Source: Lepidonotus clava (Eukaryota > Annelida > Polychaeta > Phyllodocida > Polynoidae). From it: 64,000 nt of DNA. Positions 36,301 through 49,200 of the stretch are shown here, one piece after another. The stretch spans positions 8,390,114-8,454,113 of the forward strand of contig OW387149.1 in assembly GCA_936440205.1 (NCBI GenBank), in the 5' to 3' direction. Numbering within the stretch: the stretch's first letter is position 1; each line of letters begins with the position of its first letter. Under the pieces are notes generated by a model. That model made no database searches. It saw nothing but the letters and a program-made list of their open reading frames with translations, and was not told the DNA's origin. A program made the position numbers and the translations under genes.

Positions 36301-39300
36301 GCAACAGATCTGTACGACTTGTTCTATATCATACCAATTAAGGCTTATTTTATACATGCAGACAATCATACTCATGCCAATTAGCACCCCGTGTATGTGC
36401 AGACCCAGAAGCCTCGTATGTTAACTACATTGTATGTGTGGACTCGGAAACATCACGCATTCAATGATCCTTGTATATGCAGACAATGTTTTAAGTATAT
36501 ATCATAATTTATGGGGACAATATTTTTAATAATCACATATCATATCAACAAATGATTAAGAACATGTATTCAAATCAGGGGCCATGTACCCGAACCCCTT
36601 TCTTTCCTTTTTAAAACTAGGATCCCTTTTATTGATTCATAAAATGTCTGTGTATAAAAGGATTAAATGTATACCCGATGGTCGCGCCACGAGGTGTGCA
36701 CATGTAACCAGTCTCCCCAATTAACGCTTGTGAGGCAAGGAAAAGGCTGGATGGGTTCCAGGTAGTAGGGGGATACAGGACTAGAGTTGTAGACATGATT
36801 GGAGATGGGCTTTCGGAGTGGTAGAAGACAGATGGAAGTGTTTCTGGGTACTCTGATGTCTGAGATCATAAAACATCTAGCTATAGAGATAGTCCCTGAT
36901 GAGACTGACGGACAACCAAATAAGCCCATCCCACATTGGGTATATCGCAGGGTTGGCCAAAATTACCATATAAGCTATCCCTAAAGTTACAGTTTCTGAA
37001 ATAAGAAAGAGTTGTACTTTTCTTTATCACCAAGTACTGCTTAAACATTATGATTTTTTACATTTGACATATTTGCAGGTATGCCAGTATGCCAGGTATG
37101 CTGTATTTTAAGGCAAAATAGGTTGGACATTATAGGTGGGGCTGACAGGATTTAACATAGGTACTTATGGGAAAAGGGCCAATATAATAATCCTGAATTT
37201 TACAAATGTTAGGTGCAAGCTTTATTGCATTATCACCCGCATGGCCGATGAGCGGTACATATTGGGGGCAGGTCATACTATTGCCAGGCATACATACCAA
37301 TCACTGTGGACTCAATGTTTTCAGTAATTCTAACATATTTTGAGTACTGTTTGGGTAATAAAATAAAGAAGGACCTTTGGGGTCGTCTTCGGATGGCCTT
37401 ATGCACCATGGGGTTTGTACAAATCTCAGCTTTCACCCTCGGTATGTGACGATACCTGATGGGTCATACAGCCACCCTTTGACACCCTTGCGGTCCTTCT
37501 TATTATAATATTAAGTAGATACCGACCGGGGCATGGTCCCGCGCACTGGATTTCCTTTGAGGGGTCTGGTTTGCCCAGGGTCCGCTAAAGGGCCCACAGG
37601 GTCCAAGAGTGGAGCATGAGTGAACCAATCTCTGAGACAAAATCAGCAGCACGGGGCCAGGACCAAGGTCGGTATCATACTATTTCACCTCCTCTTACAC
37701 ATTTTTTTTTACTAATCATATATTTTCAACAGTAATTATGCATTTATTATGCGGGTTTTATGTGTAGTTGTTTACATTTGTTTACGTTTTATTTATATAT
37801 GATGTCACATCCAGATGAGAAGGATTTCGTGACGTCATTGCCAGGCTATACAAAGGTTGTTTAGCCCGGGCTGGCCCGCAGGTGTCTGTCAGTGTTAATG
37901 AATAGCAGACTATATATCGGGGGTGAAATGAAGGTCCTCTCACCTGGTACCTGCAGAGCCCCCACATAGACGGAGGTCGGGTACTGCCCAGCCTGGTCCT
38001 ATACTCTCACCTCCACACCCCCCATGTAGACGGAGGTGCTGCCCAGCCTGGTCCTATACTCTTACCTCCACACCCCCCATGTAGACGGAGGTACTGCCCA
38101 GCCTGGTCCTATACTCTCACCTCCACACCCCCCATGTAGACGGAGGTACTGCCCAGCCTGGTCCTATACTCTCACCTCCACACCCCCCATGTAGACGGAG
38201 GTACTGCCCAGCCTGGTCCTATACTCTCACCTCCACACCCCCCATGTAGACGGAGGTACTGCCCAGCCTGGTCCTATACTCTCACCTCCACACCCCCCAT
38301 GTAGACGGAGGTACTGCCCAGCCTGGTCCTATACTCTCACCTCCACACCCCCCATGTACACAGAGGTACTGCCCAGCCTGGTCCTATACTCTCACCTCCA
38401 CACCCCCATGTAGACGGAGGTACTGCCCAGCCTGGTCCTATACTCTCACCTCCACACACCCCATGTAGACGGAGGTACTGCCCAGCCTGGTCCTATACTC
38501 TCACCTCCACACCCCCCATGTAGACGGAGGTACTGCCCAGCCTGGTCTTATACTCTCACCTCCACACCCCCCATGTAGAGGGAGGTACTGCCCAGCCTGG
38601 TCCTATACTTTTTCATAAAATCAACCACATGAAATACTTACTCTGTAAGATGTGGCTCTTAATTAAAAAAAAGAAAAGATTCTCACCTGGTACCTGTAGA
38701 CCCCCGACGTAGACGGAGGTCGGGTACTGCCCAGCCTGGGGAGGGGTGAAGGTCACCTTGAACTCGTGGTCCCCGTGTGACGTCATCTGAACTGGAAGTG
38801 ACTCGTTCTCGAGCAGCACGTGAACTCGGAGACGGTCAGATTTTACTCCCGCTGTTTTCACTGTAAGATCAATCAAGGGTGTCACTTGATTTTACATTGT
38901 AAAGGGAGAAAGGAGTTTCATTTGATTCATTTTTTGAGTTATTGCTTTAACAATCCACAAAGGAGACATATGCTTGGACTCAAGGATGGTCAAATTCCAC
39001 TCCCAGTGCTTTCACTGTAAGAACATGACAGGATGGCACTTGATTTAACATTGCAAAGGGAGAAAGGAGTCAGATTCAGTTGATTTATTTTTTGAGTTAA
39101 AAATCTGCAAAGTAGACAGAGTTGGACTCAAAGACGTTCAAATTTCACTCCCGCCATTCTCACTGTAAGAACATTAAAAGATGGCACTTGATCAGAGATT
39201 GTAAAGGGAGAAAGGAGTTAGTTTCATTTGATTTATTTTTGAGTTCTCGCTTTAGAAATCCACAAAGTAGATACATGTACACTTGGACTCAAAGATGGTC

Positions 39301-40232
39301 AAATTTCACTACCGTCATTCTCACTGGAAGTGTAAGAACATTAAAGGATGGCACTTGATTAAACATTGCAAAAGGAGAAAAGAGTTTCATTTGATTTAGA
39401 ATTGAGTTGTTGCTTTAAAAATCTGCAAAGTAGACATACACTTGGACTCAAATTTCACTCCTACCATTCTCAATGTGAGAACATTGAAGAATGCCATTTA
39501 ACAAGACATTGTAAAGTAGGAAGGGAGTTAGGTTCATTTGATCTATCTTTGAGTTATCGATTTGTAAATTCTTAAAGTAGATGTAAACCTCAACTCAATG
39601 ATGGTCCCATTTCACTCCCTTTCCAATGTCTACATTTGAAGTATCATTCAATCATGGCTAAGTTAATAAAACTCTTGAAAATGAATCATTAACCAATGAA
39701 GTAGCCATACAAGAGAAGATGGTCATATCTAACTCCTACCGTTTTCACTTCGCAAACACTGTACTGGCTATATACGCGACATGCGCAACATATACTCAAC
39801 ATTTGTAACATCATAATTATTGTGTATATTTGGTTGATTGTGTACATGACGTTGCCTGAATAAGATTAGAGAGGTTTAGATATTGGCCCACGTCGACGTG
39901 AACGTGACGCGTGACGTCACCAGGCTCTACCATTTGCTACAGAATATTGACCTAGATTCGCTCTACGCGTCACGTTCACGTCGACGTGAGCCAATATCTA
40001 AACCTCTCTAATAACTATGTACGCGACGAGTCATACCAACCATAAATTCCCATGTCCATATACTACTAACGTGTCCTGTGCATAATAAAAATAAGCCACG
40101 CGACAATGTTCTTTATGTTGTAAAATGAATCTAAGCGACATCACGTTTATAGGCAATATATATTAGGTGATATTGCTAATATAACTCACCAATATAAGGG
40201 ACATTGTGTGTCAGTACACATAATGTATAATA

Positions 40233-40263
<31 letters not shown>

Positions 40264-43200
40264 CCATTTCAGGGGATATTGTCGCCTAAAAAATTGAGCC
40301 TATTGAGGTGATGTCATGCATGTAGGGAGTACAATGTAGGCAGCAAGTAAACAAGAAAATGGGGTAATCACCCCAGAAAAAATTTAATCACCCCTAAAAG
40401 TAAATTTTGTTATGGTTATGATACTTAAAGGACACTAATTTGATAAAGTAATATTCATGGAAAATATCTGGTATCAATCATAACTCTACTATGCAAATTT
40501 TAGTTTACATATCAGTGTACGACTTGGGAAAATATGGTAGAGATAGATTATTGGCAACATAGGACCCCGGCCCCGGCCCCGGCCCCAGTGGGGGTCTACC
40601 TGGCCATTGCCATTGGTCGCCATTGATGAACAGGGTTAGATTAATCGCCCAGTGACGAAATTGTTCGTCTCTAAAGTGGAGACACGGCTTTAGTCTAGCT
40701 TAGGGCCTCACGAGAGTCACAGTGATATCTCCACTGAGGAACATAGTCTAGGCAAAACAATAAATGCAATAGGTTTGCAGAAGAAGGAGCAGTCCTACTC
40801 CTAGCCTTTGGTTTGTTGTGGTCACTACGTTGCTACGTTGCATTTGCTACATTGCAGTTGCTACGTTGTGGTTACTATGGTGATGGTGACGTCATGAAAG
40901 AGTGATGTGAGATCCGAGGATTTGCAACAACAGTAATAGATCGAGTTTGGAGTCTTGGGGAGTAGGTAGTTTTAAAAACGGTAGAGATAGACAAGGTTTG
41001 ATATACTTGTTTAGAATTAATATGACACGAAGCCCCCTTCCCCTCCCCATCTCCAAATCCGACTTTCGGCAGGCCGTCGTAATCAACCATGGAAAGTGAC
41101 TACGGCATAATCCCCCCTCACCTGGCCTGCAGCCAGGTGGCCGCTTCGCGGCGGGGGTGATTAAAAAATGTCACACCTATGTGATCATACAAAAATGGTT
41201 TGACCATCTATAAATTCGCATTTCCATATAGGCTACTACTGCATTTCGAGTGTATTACAGATTCAGTACAAGCAATAATGTCAGGTAAATAGAAGAGCCT
41301 AATGAGGTGCTGGCGCGTGTGAAGGAAGCATCGTGAAAGCCATCAAATGAAGCCATTTGATAAAACATTTTAGAGGAAGAACAGAGCTGAATTTGATTAA
41401 TCTCATTATCATCACTTTGAAAATAGATACTAGCCTCTTGAAATGATGTATGAACCTAGAAACTACGCATATAGGTGAACTTGAAAAAAATTGACTCAAC
41501 TCTTTCTCAACGTAAAACACATTGAAAAGATGTCACTTGATAAGACATCCTAAAGGAATAGCGGGGTTAGCTTAATTTGATTCATTTTTTAAATATCATT
41601 ATGAAAATGGATGCAAGCCAAAGAACACTCTCCAACAAATCTCTCTCTTTACCAAAAAAAAAGTAATATTCCCTGAGAAGAGAATCTTTTAGCCAGGCCT
41701 TTAACTATGCACCAGCATTATAAAATTACTATGCCTAAAACGCAAAGGAATTGAGGCCATTCTCATATTCAAGAAAGGCGAAGTGGCTGAGTAAAAAAAT
41801 AATCATAACCCCTCAAAGTATTGAAGTAGGAAACTGTATCAAACATATTACTGATATAATACCACTGTGTTTCTCAATATTCAAAGAATGTGATATATAT
41901 TGGTATTGAACAATAGGCGGTCCTATTCTTCCTCAGACTAGAAAGTTCTTAAGAATTGCACTTGTTTGATGTAGCCATTCCTTAGATAATTTTAGGTAAT
42001 ATTACTCAATTCAAAGAGAGATTTGTATATTGTACTTTCTTGAGTGTCCAAAAACCTTAGATAGCATTAAGGTAGTTTTAAACAAGAAATGTGTAGTGTC
42101 CGCGGGAAAAAAAGCGATCCGCGCGTTCGTCGACGTTATTACGACGTCCGTCGACGTTATTACAACGTTCATTTGTAGCCCGAGCTTCTCAGACGCAGGC
42201 CTTACCGCTCAGACACAGGTTAAATAAACTACAACTTCAACCCAACTTTATGTCTCCTTCCATTGCTACATCAATGAGATGCAAGCTTACAAATGGGTTT
42301 TGGGCATCATATCTCCAATTCATTCCAAATCAGGCTGGTAGCAGTGCATTGTGGGATACATCTATCAGGTGATGTGAGACCTAATAAACTATACATTTAG
42401 GCAAAAAGTCTAGGATCTATGGATTTAGAAACAAATCTTTTATTCACATATATTTTGTTTATATTTTACTGATCTAGAATAGAACTCACCATAGAAGCTG
42501 TACGGTTCCCCCCACGGGACCCTCCCTTCGTAGTGACGTACAATCTCGGCCTTTGTGACGTCATAGCAGACCACGTGATAGGGACTCCCGACGACGTGCT
42601 GGTCCTCGGCGTCCTTCACGTCTATCGTCCATGTACCTGCCAGACACCAGCGAAAAGAACAATTTACTTCTCATACAATTTTGGAAGTGTTAATCCTGAT
42701 GACTTTTTGGCTGAAGTTACCAGTAGAAATCTCTCTTCCATTCCGAACGTAACATTTGAACGTTTCGTTTGGGCTTACCAATTATTTAACTGATATATGG
42801 ATATATATTATGTACATGTATAGGAATTAAATCATTTAGGCCTATGGCATATGAATATGGACACACTTTTGAATAAAGAGCTGTATGACATATAGGGATG
42901 TAAGACACATAGGGTTGTAATAAGGAGGAGAACTACTTTTCTGGGCCACTGGGTACAACCCTACGTGTCTTACAACCCTATGTGCCATTTAGAACCTGGT
43001 ATATCATAGAGGAAATCTGTGCAGAAAATGATCCCCATTGGATAAATAAACTGAGGTACTTGCCTGTTTCATTAGGGGTAAAGGTGACGTCATACATTGA
43101 TGGACTAGTGCGCATGACCGGAAGTACAGTCTCAAAGTGGTCATGTGGTGACAGGGCTGTGACTTTAAAGGTCTGTTCTGCGGTGTCTTGGGTCTTAATC

Positions 43201-46200
43201 TGCAAAGATGAATAGCGAGTGAGTTCCAATAGCCATGGTCATATTAATGGCAAGAACAGTTGAAATGACTTGAGAAGAAGAATGACAGGGTCATGGAACA
43301 AGGAGTTGAACCCCGAATCCAGATTTCCACCTGTCTTAGACACTTGGATTTGAATATCGTGTACAAGTGTACACTTGTATAATATTTTGTTGCATATTTG
43401 ATTTCAAAGAGTATCATTAACGAAATGCTGAAACAGAATATTATAGGCTGAATGGGTATACATTCGCGATTTTACTATTGCTATACCTACAAAATGTGTG
43501 CCATGTATTCAGACATGTTAATTTAGTGACTAGGGGGTTGATATGGGGGGGGGGGTCCAGGGGGACTTAACCACCCCACTTTCGGTGGACCCCTAAACTA
43601 AAGAAGAGATGGGAAATGTCGCCCAGGCCATACAGATAAAGGAGGGGGGTACCTAGTGCTTGGCCTATACACTGAACCCCCCCCCCCCCACCTCCTTTAT
43701 GCGATCTTGTATTCGCCCCTGCAACTCCATCTCTTTCTATTTCACTCTTCATTCATATCACTCTGTACAAAAGCAAAGCCTTTTTTGTTTGAACTGTGCA
43801 GGAACAGATCGTTTTTGTGGGCATACGTGCCGTTTTTTCTACTCTGCATGCCATATGGGAACCCAGTACCACCCCGGTGAGAATCTTTTTTTTAAAAAAG
43901 CTCAAAGAATTCTTTTTAAAACCCAAACAGTGGAAGCTCGCCTTCCAACCAAGCAGGTTTTTGGCTATAATGAGCCCGAAGTGCTCCATATTAAAGACTA
44001 CGATAAAACGTTTAATCCAAGCCTCATATATATGAACCATGTAAGAAACTTAGAATTAAGGCTATATTCCACTATGCGGTACTTGCTTGTGGCACCCTGA
44101 AAAAATGCCTGCTGCAAACTTAGGGTGCCACAAGGTGGAATATGGGTGTTTGCGGTTGGTGCTATTTTATATTGATTTTCTTCTGATTGCTTGCAGTTAG
44201 GCATTCCAACATGTTGGCATCTGAACCCCAAACTACTTGCGGTACCTGAAAATAGCGGCTGCAAACGCAACCTGCCGCAAAGTGGAATATGGCCTTATGT
44301 GTGTTATGATGGACAGGTTAAATTTGAAAATGTTATTATCCCTTTCACTGCCAGATATATCACAATGTAACTGATATTTACTGAGATATTGCCCAAAATA
44401 CCAAAATTAGTGCATAAATTCCCTAAAACTCAAATTTAGTTTAGAATCCTCAGATGAAAAGCTTTTTTCAATAATTTTGATATGAACGTTCCAAATGTTG
44501 GCACTGTGCCAATAAGGCAAATTTCTTGCGCGGAGTAATTGTTCGTACGATCATAATTTGCAGGTTACCATGGTAACCGATAATTAATCAAATAACTATG
44601 ACACTCTTTATAAAAATAACATTAAAACATCATCTTTTTTGTGTAAAAGACAGTTTGTGATTATCATAAGCGAAAGAAAATTTAGAGCAAATTCAAAATC
44701 ATGCCATTTACATAAATTCACCCATTTTTCATGATTTTTTAATTAGCATGGCAAATTCAGATGTAAATACATTGTTTATGGTTTCTTGAATCTCAATTCT
44801 AACATTTTTGGGTGACTTGATAGTCCGATGTTCAAATACCTGTATCTCTGGTTCTAATTGGAATATCTGAAAAATTCTTTCAGATTCTGAAAGCATAATT
44901 TGCATTCTTTCAATGGTGTTCCTATGGGATTTTACTATAGGGCCCCATATGAGGCCTCTGGCAGTGTAAGGGTTATAATCAGAATTGTGAAAGTTGTTGC
45001 TAAATGAGAAAATGGGGAAAAACTAGGTCCAAAATGAGGCTGCAGCTTCAATTCAATCAAGTTTAACGGTATAGATATGGAGGGATCAAGGGTTGAATAA
45101 TATTCAATTTTCTTATTAGGGGTGTTCCATTAAATACATATGCACATTTTCAGCAATTTCAGACCCCCATCCCTTAGGCCAAAGTACGCATTGGATTTGT
45201 ACAGGAACGTACGTATATTTGAAAAATCCCTGACCCTCTTCCCCTTCTTGGTGCATACATATAGAAGGCCCATTAAATTTGACCTCATCTAAATTGTTGT
45301 GTTCAGGTATTCCGACCTACCCTAAAATGTTGTCCTTAACCGTACACTTGTCCATGAAAGTCCTTGAATTATTTGTTGCTTGCGGGGTGGGGTCGGGGTG
45401 GCCAACGCCGTTGAGGCATTGGTATCACTTGTTGGCATTGGCTCCCCATGGGTTCGAGTCCCATGGAGTGCAGCATAGGACATTTGGATGACCCCTGCAC
45501 GGAATTGTGCCCAAATGCTCCACACAGGACCACAATGGGAGACCAGACATACTGTTTGAATTGAATCCTGTATAAATAAACTGAACCAAAAAAAAAATAC
45601 CTCAAAAATCAAGTGTTGTCAAATAAAATTGTCTTTGTACCATTTTGGTTTTCTCTTAACAGCATACTTACATGTATAGTCAAAGGAGTATCGATTGCCC
45701 ATTCAGACTGTATGACTACTGTGACGTCACTGCTGACGCCATTGTGGACGCCATTTTGGAAACCATTGTGGACGATTGGTGGTGCGACAACTTCAGGCTC
45801 ATCCTCCTCCTAAAAAAAGGAATAAGAGAAATGTTGTTTTAAAAGAAGGAATAAAGTAAAGTGTGATCGATAGTAACCTAGGGCGTGATCGACAAAAAAG
45901 GGTAGGCGTACCTTTAGTGGTTACTGTAAACCCCCTAATTTATGCCACACCCTTATTTAAGCCGCATCCTTATTTTTGCATTTCTCTTTGGACATTTTTT
46001 CATAACGTTTCTTTCCTACTTGTCATTCTATTAAAGCTTGTGTAAAACCTTAATTTAAGCCGCACCCTCAAAGTTGAAGCCTATTTCAAATTGACTTTAA
46101 CTTATGAAACTAATCCTGATTTAAGCCACGGCTTAAATTAGTGGTTTTACGGTACAGTAAAAAGACACAAAGCCACCATCTATCATGATCAGATGCTTGA

Positions 46201-49200
46201 GGGTTTGTTAACAACAACCATCGTGTCTGTATAAGCTTGTAGCAGTAAAAAATAGAAAGTTAATGGCATGTGCTCTATTAAAAGTCATGTCAGCACAGCA
46301 AACCCTAAAGGGCCACACCCACTAGGCAACTATCCCTGAGTCGGCCAACAGATCACCATTGAAATTGGTCGATTCTGCCCCTAGAATCAGCCAATTTTAC
46401 CGGCAATTCAGATCAAACCTGCACATTTCAATATACTATACTAACAGCCGATCATAAGAATCAGCCGATTTTGCCAGTCACCCGTCGCCCATCACCGGTA
46501 AAATCGCCAAGTGGGTATGGGGATTTAGGCATCCGCTAAGCATAACAGAACATAATGCGACCCCTTCCACTGGGCTTGTATGTTTACCGACTGGCCATCA
46601 GCCCTAGGCCTTTCCAGAGGGGGTTGCATAACTTAGGGATCATAGGAACAGCCGATTCTGCCCATTTCCCGTTGCCGGTAAAATCGCCTAGTGGGTATGG
46701 GGCTTTAAGGCCATATTCTACTACGCATGTTTTTCTTACACGTGGCACTTTGCTTGCGGCATTTTCTGTCACAATGAGCAAAATGAGGCAAAGCAATATG
46801 GAATATATGGATTTACTTGAATTGGCACTTGTGTTGGGTGAACGCAAAGTGATTTTATAAAGATTTTCCATGGGATGTTTGCATTGGCAGATACCAGCAT
46901 GTTGTTATGGGACCTTCCATTAAGTAGGTACGCATCAAGGGGGAAGGGTGGGGGTGACATTTTTTGAAAATGTGCGTAGATTCTAGAGCAAATCTAATGC
47001 GTACTTTCTGTCAAGAGGGGGGGGGGGGGTCTGAGATTGTTGAATATGTGCTACGAACTTAATGGAAAGCCCCTATCTGAATCATCCTATCTTATACCAA
47101 CATTTAAATTCAGTGTATAGTATCATTCTAACATTTTATGATTTCGATCCCAAAATTGCGTCATCTTGACCAAAACGAATTAAGGCTATGTTGTTTTTAA
47201 CAACATGATACATTTTATAGACCCTCAAGTCATGAAATAGTCCATTCCCAATAGGAAGCAATGCTAAAGCCTGGCAGCCTGGCTCATAATATAACACCTG
47301 GAAACCCCTGAACACACTGTGCTATTGGCCTACAAACCATAAGCAGTTGAAGTAACATGGATATAGTTAGCCTGAAAGGGCAATATGTATAGGCAATATT
47401 TGAATGGACAAAAAGAAATGTGAGTATTTTTCAACCATTCCAGATAATTATGTTACAGAGAACACATTGCTTCATATTGCAATTTGTTAAACGTCAATGG
47501 TACTCAATAGGTCTAGACAGTATTTGAATGAAAAAACGTGAGTCTTTTTTTTAATCTCTTCCAGGAAATTCAGTTACAGAGAATGGGTTGTGCGTCATAG
47601 CTTTGCCCAACCTCAATCAGGTACCTGATATAGGAAGCTCTAGCAGTTGCAGGCTGGTGTTGGTAATTGCTAAGTCTAGATATATTTGGTGAAGAAAAAG
47701 AGTCAATCCTTGAGTATTCATAACAAATTTAAAGGGAACCAAAAGCAATGTTGTGTCAAAATATGACAAAATTTTTGCTAACTCATATAACTGAAAATAC
47801 ATTCATATAGATTTGTACAGTATGAATAAATAACTACAATTTTATTTGATTTCCATGATACTCATGTAGATCATGCCTGAAGACAGCAATGTTTGTAAAC
47901 CAACCAATTTCGTTGGTTCACCAAAACTGACCAGGGACGAATTTTAATGTAGCTTAAGTCTATATTTACAGTCTCCACACACAGTCTATAATCTTACCAC
48001 ATGCCTAGGATATGGAAATAGAATATCTTTCAGTAGTTAATTTGTAAAATTTTGATATATTGCATTTGGCTCCCTTTAACATCAGTGACCCATCGCATAA
48101 TCCAAACCATCAGAACAGCAATAGATTGAAACAATTGTTAAAAAACATAAATTTGAAATTTGATTTAGACATTTTTAAATATTTTTGTTCGGCTTAAAAT
48201 TTAACCAAATGGGTACCCGATTATGGTCTTACTTTTCCCATTCGCTTTACAGAATGTAAATTGAACAAAGAGAAAGAATTGATGTTCTGTGTGTTTCTGT
48301 TGTGATAAACTGCAATAGGTATTGTATAGAATGAATGACTAGGGCTGCAAGTTATCACTACACCAATATGATATTTCTATCGATAGCCTTTATGAGATGG
48401 ACCGCAAGGGCTTCTCATTTAGCGTGATTAGCATTAAAGTATTGAACAATCATCTAGGTTCAAAATTTAATACATATCAAACAAAATATTTCACAGCCGA
48501 ACACCACAAGTATTTTTACAATCAAGAAAATGTTTCAGCAAAGAGGAAGATAAATCTCAAAATTAATTATAAAATGCAATTTCACAAATAACAAAACTCA
48601 TCCGAATCTTTAAGGTTAAACTATATTTGATCTGCAAGAAATTTTCTGCAAAGGATCCATTATAACAAGTTATGGTTTTTGACTTTAAAGGGACAATATC
48701 ATCAATAAGGCAGATGTAGTTTGAAATGTTGTAACTGCCCAAGTGCATCACCAGAGTCCTGACGTGACCAATAACGTTATTCGGTAACATTCTCTAAAAT
48801 GGAAACCCCCTCATCCACTGCCCCATCGTTAAGCTATAACGTGAGCATACTTTAACCTAACAACTGAAGAATGATACCATGGCTTTAATTAAAGATAATA
48901 CTTCATAGAAAGTGTTGCTAATTACTAAAGCCAACAACAAACCAAACCAAAGTCCGCCTTGGATTAGGAGCGGATCAAATGTTAATCGTGACTTCTACCT
49001 CCAGGTGTATCCTTTCCTATACAACACAAAGGTTAATGATTACAGTTATTAATACTTAATCAAGCAGCCTGGAGTACTTTGCTTATTAGAGAATATCCAC
49101 TAACAGGTGGGCACAAGCAATTAACTAATTGATCACAGGTACCACTAGAGACAGCTGCTTACATTTAAATATACCTATTATGCAATACCTGTAAGTCAGA

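Noticed and set aside
36799-36984. Possible exon MEMGFRSGRRQMEVFLGTLM..
   Set aside because: No splice borders in frame, no family match that I can name, and on the strand opposite to the gene.
37935-38610. CRISPR-like array
   Set aside because: Units are contiguous 55-mers with no unique spacers, derived from an adjacent exon edge, in a eukaryotic intron.
45382-45470. Functional tRNA gene
   Set aside because: A and B boxes are present, but no good acceptor stem or cloverleaf is seen, and a unique body with an A-tail follows. It is a SINE.
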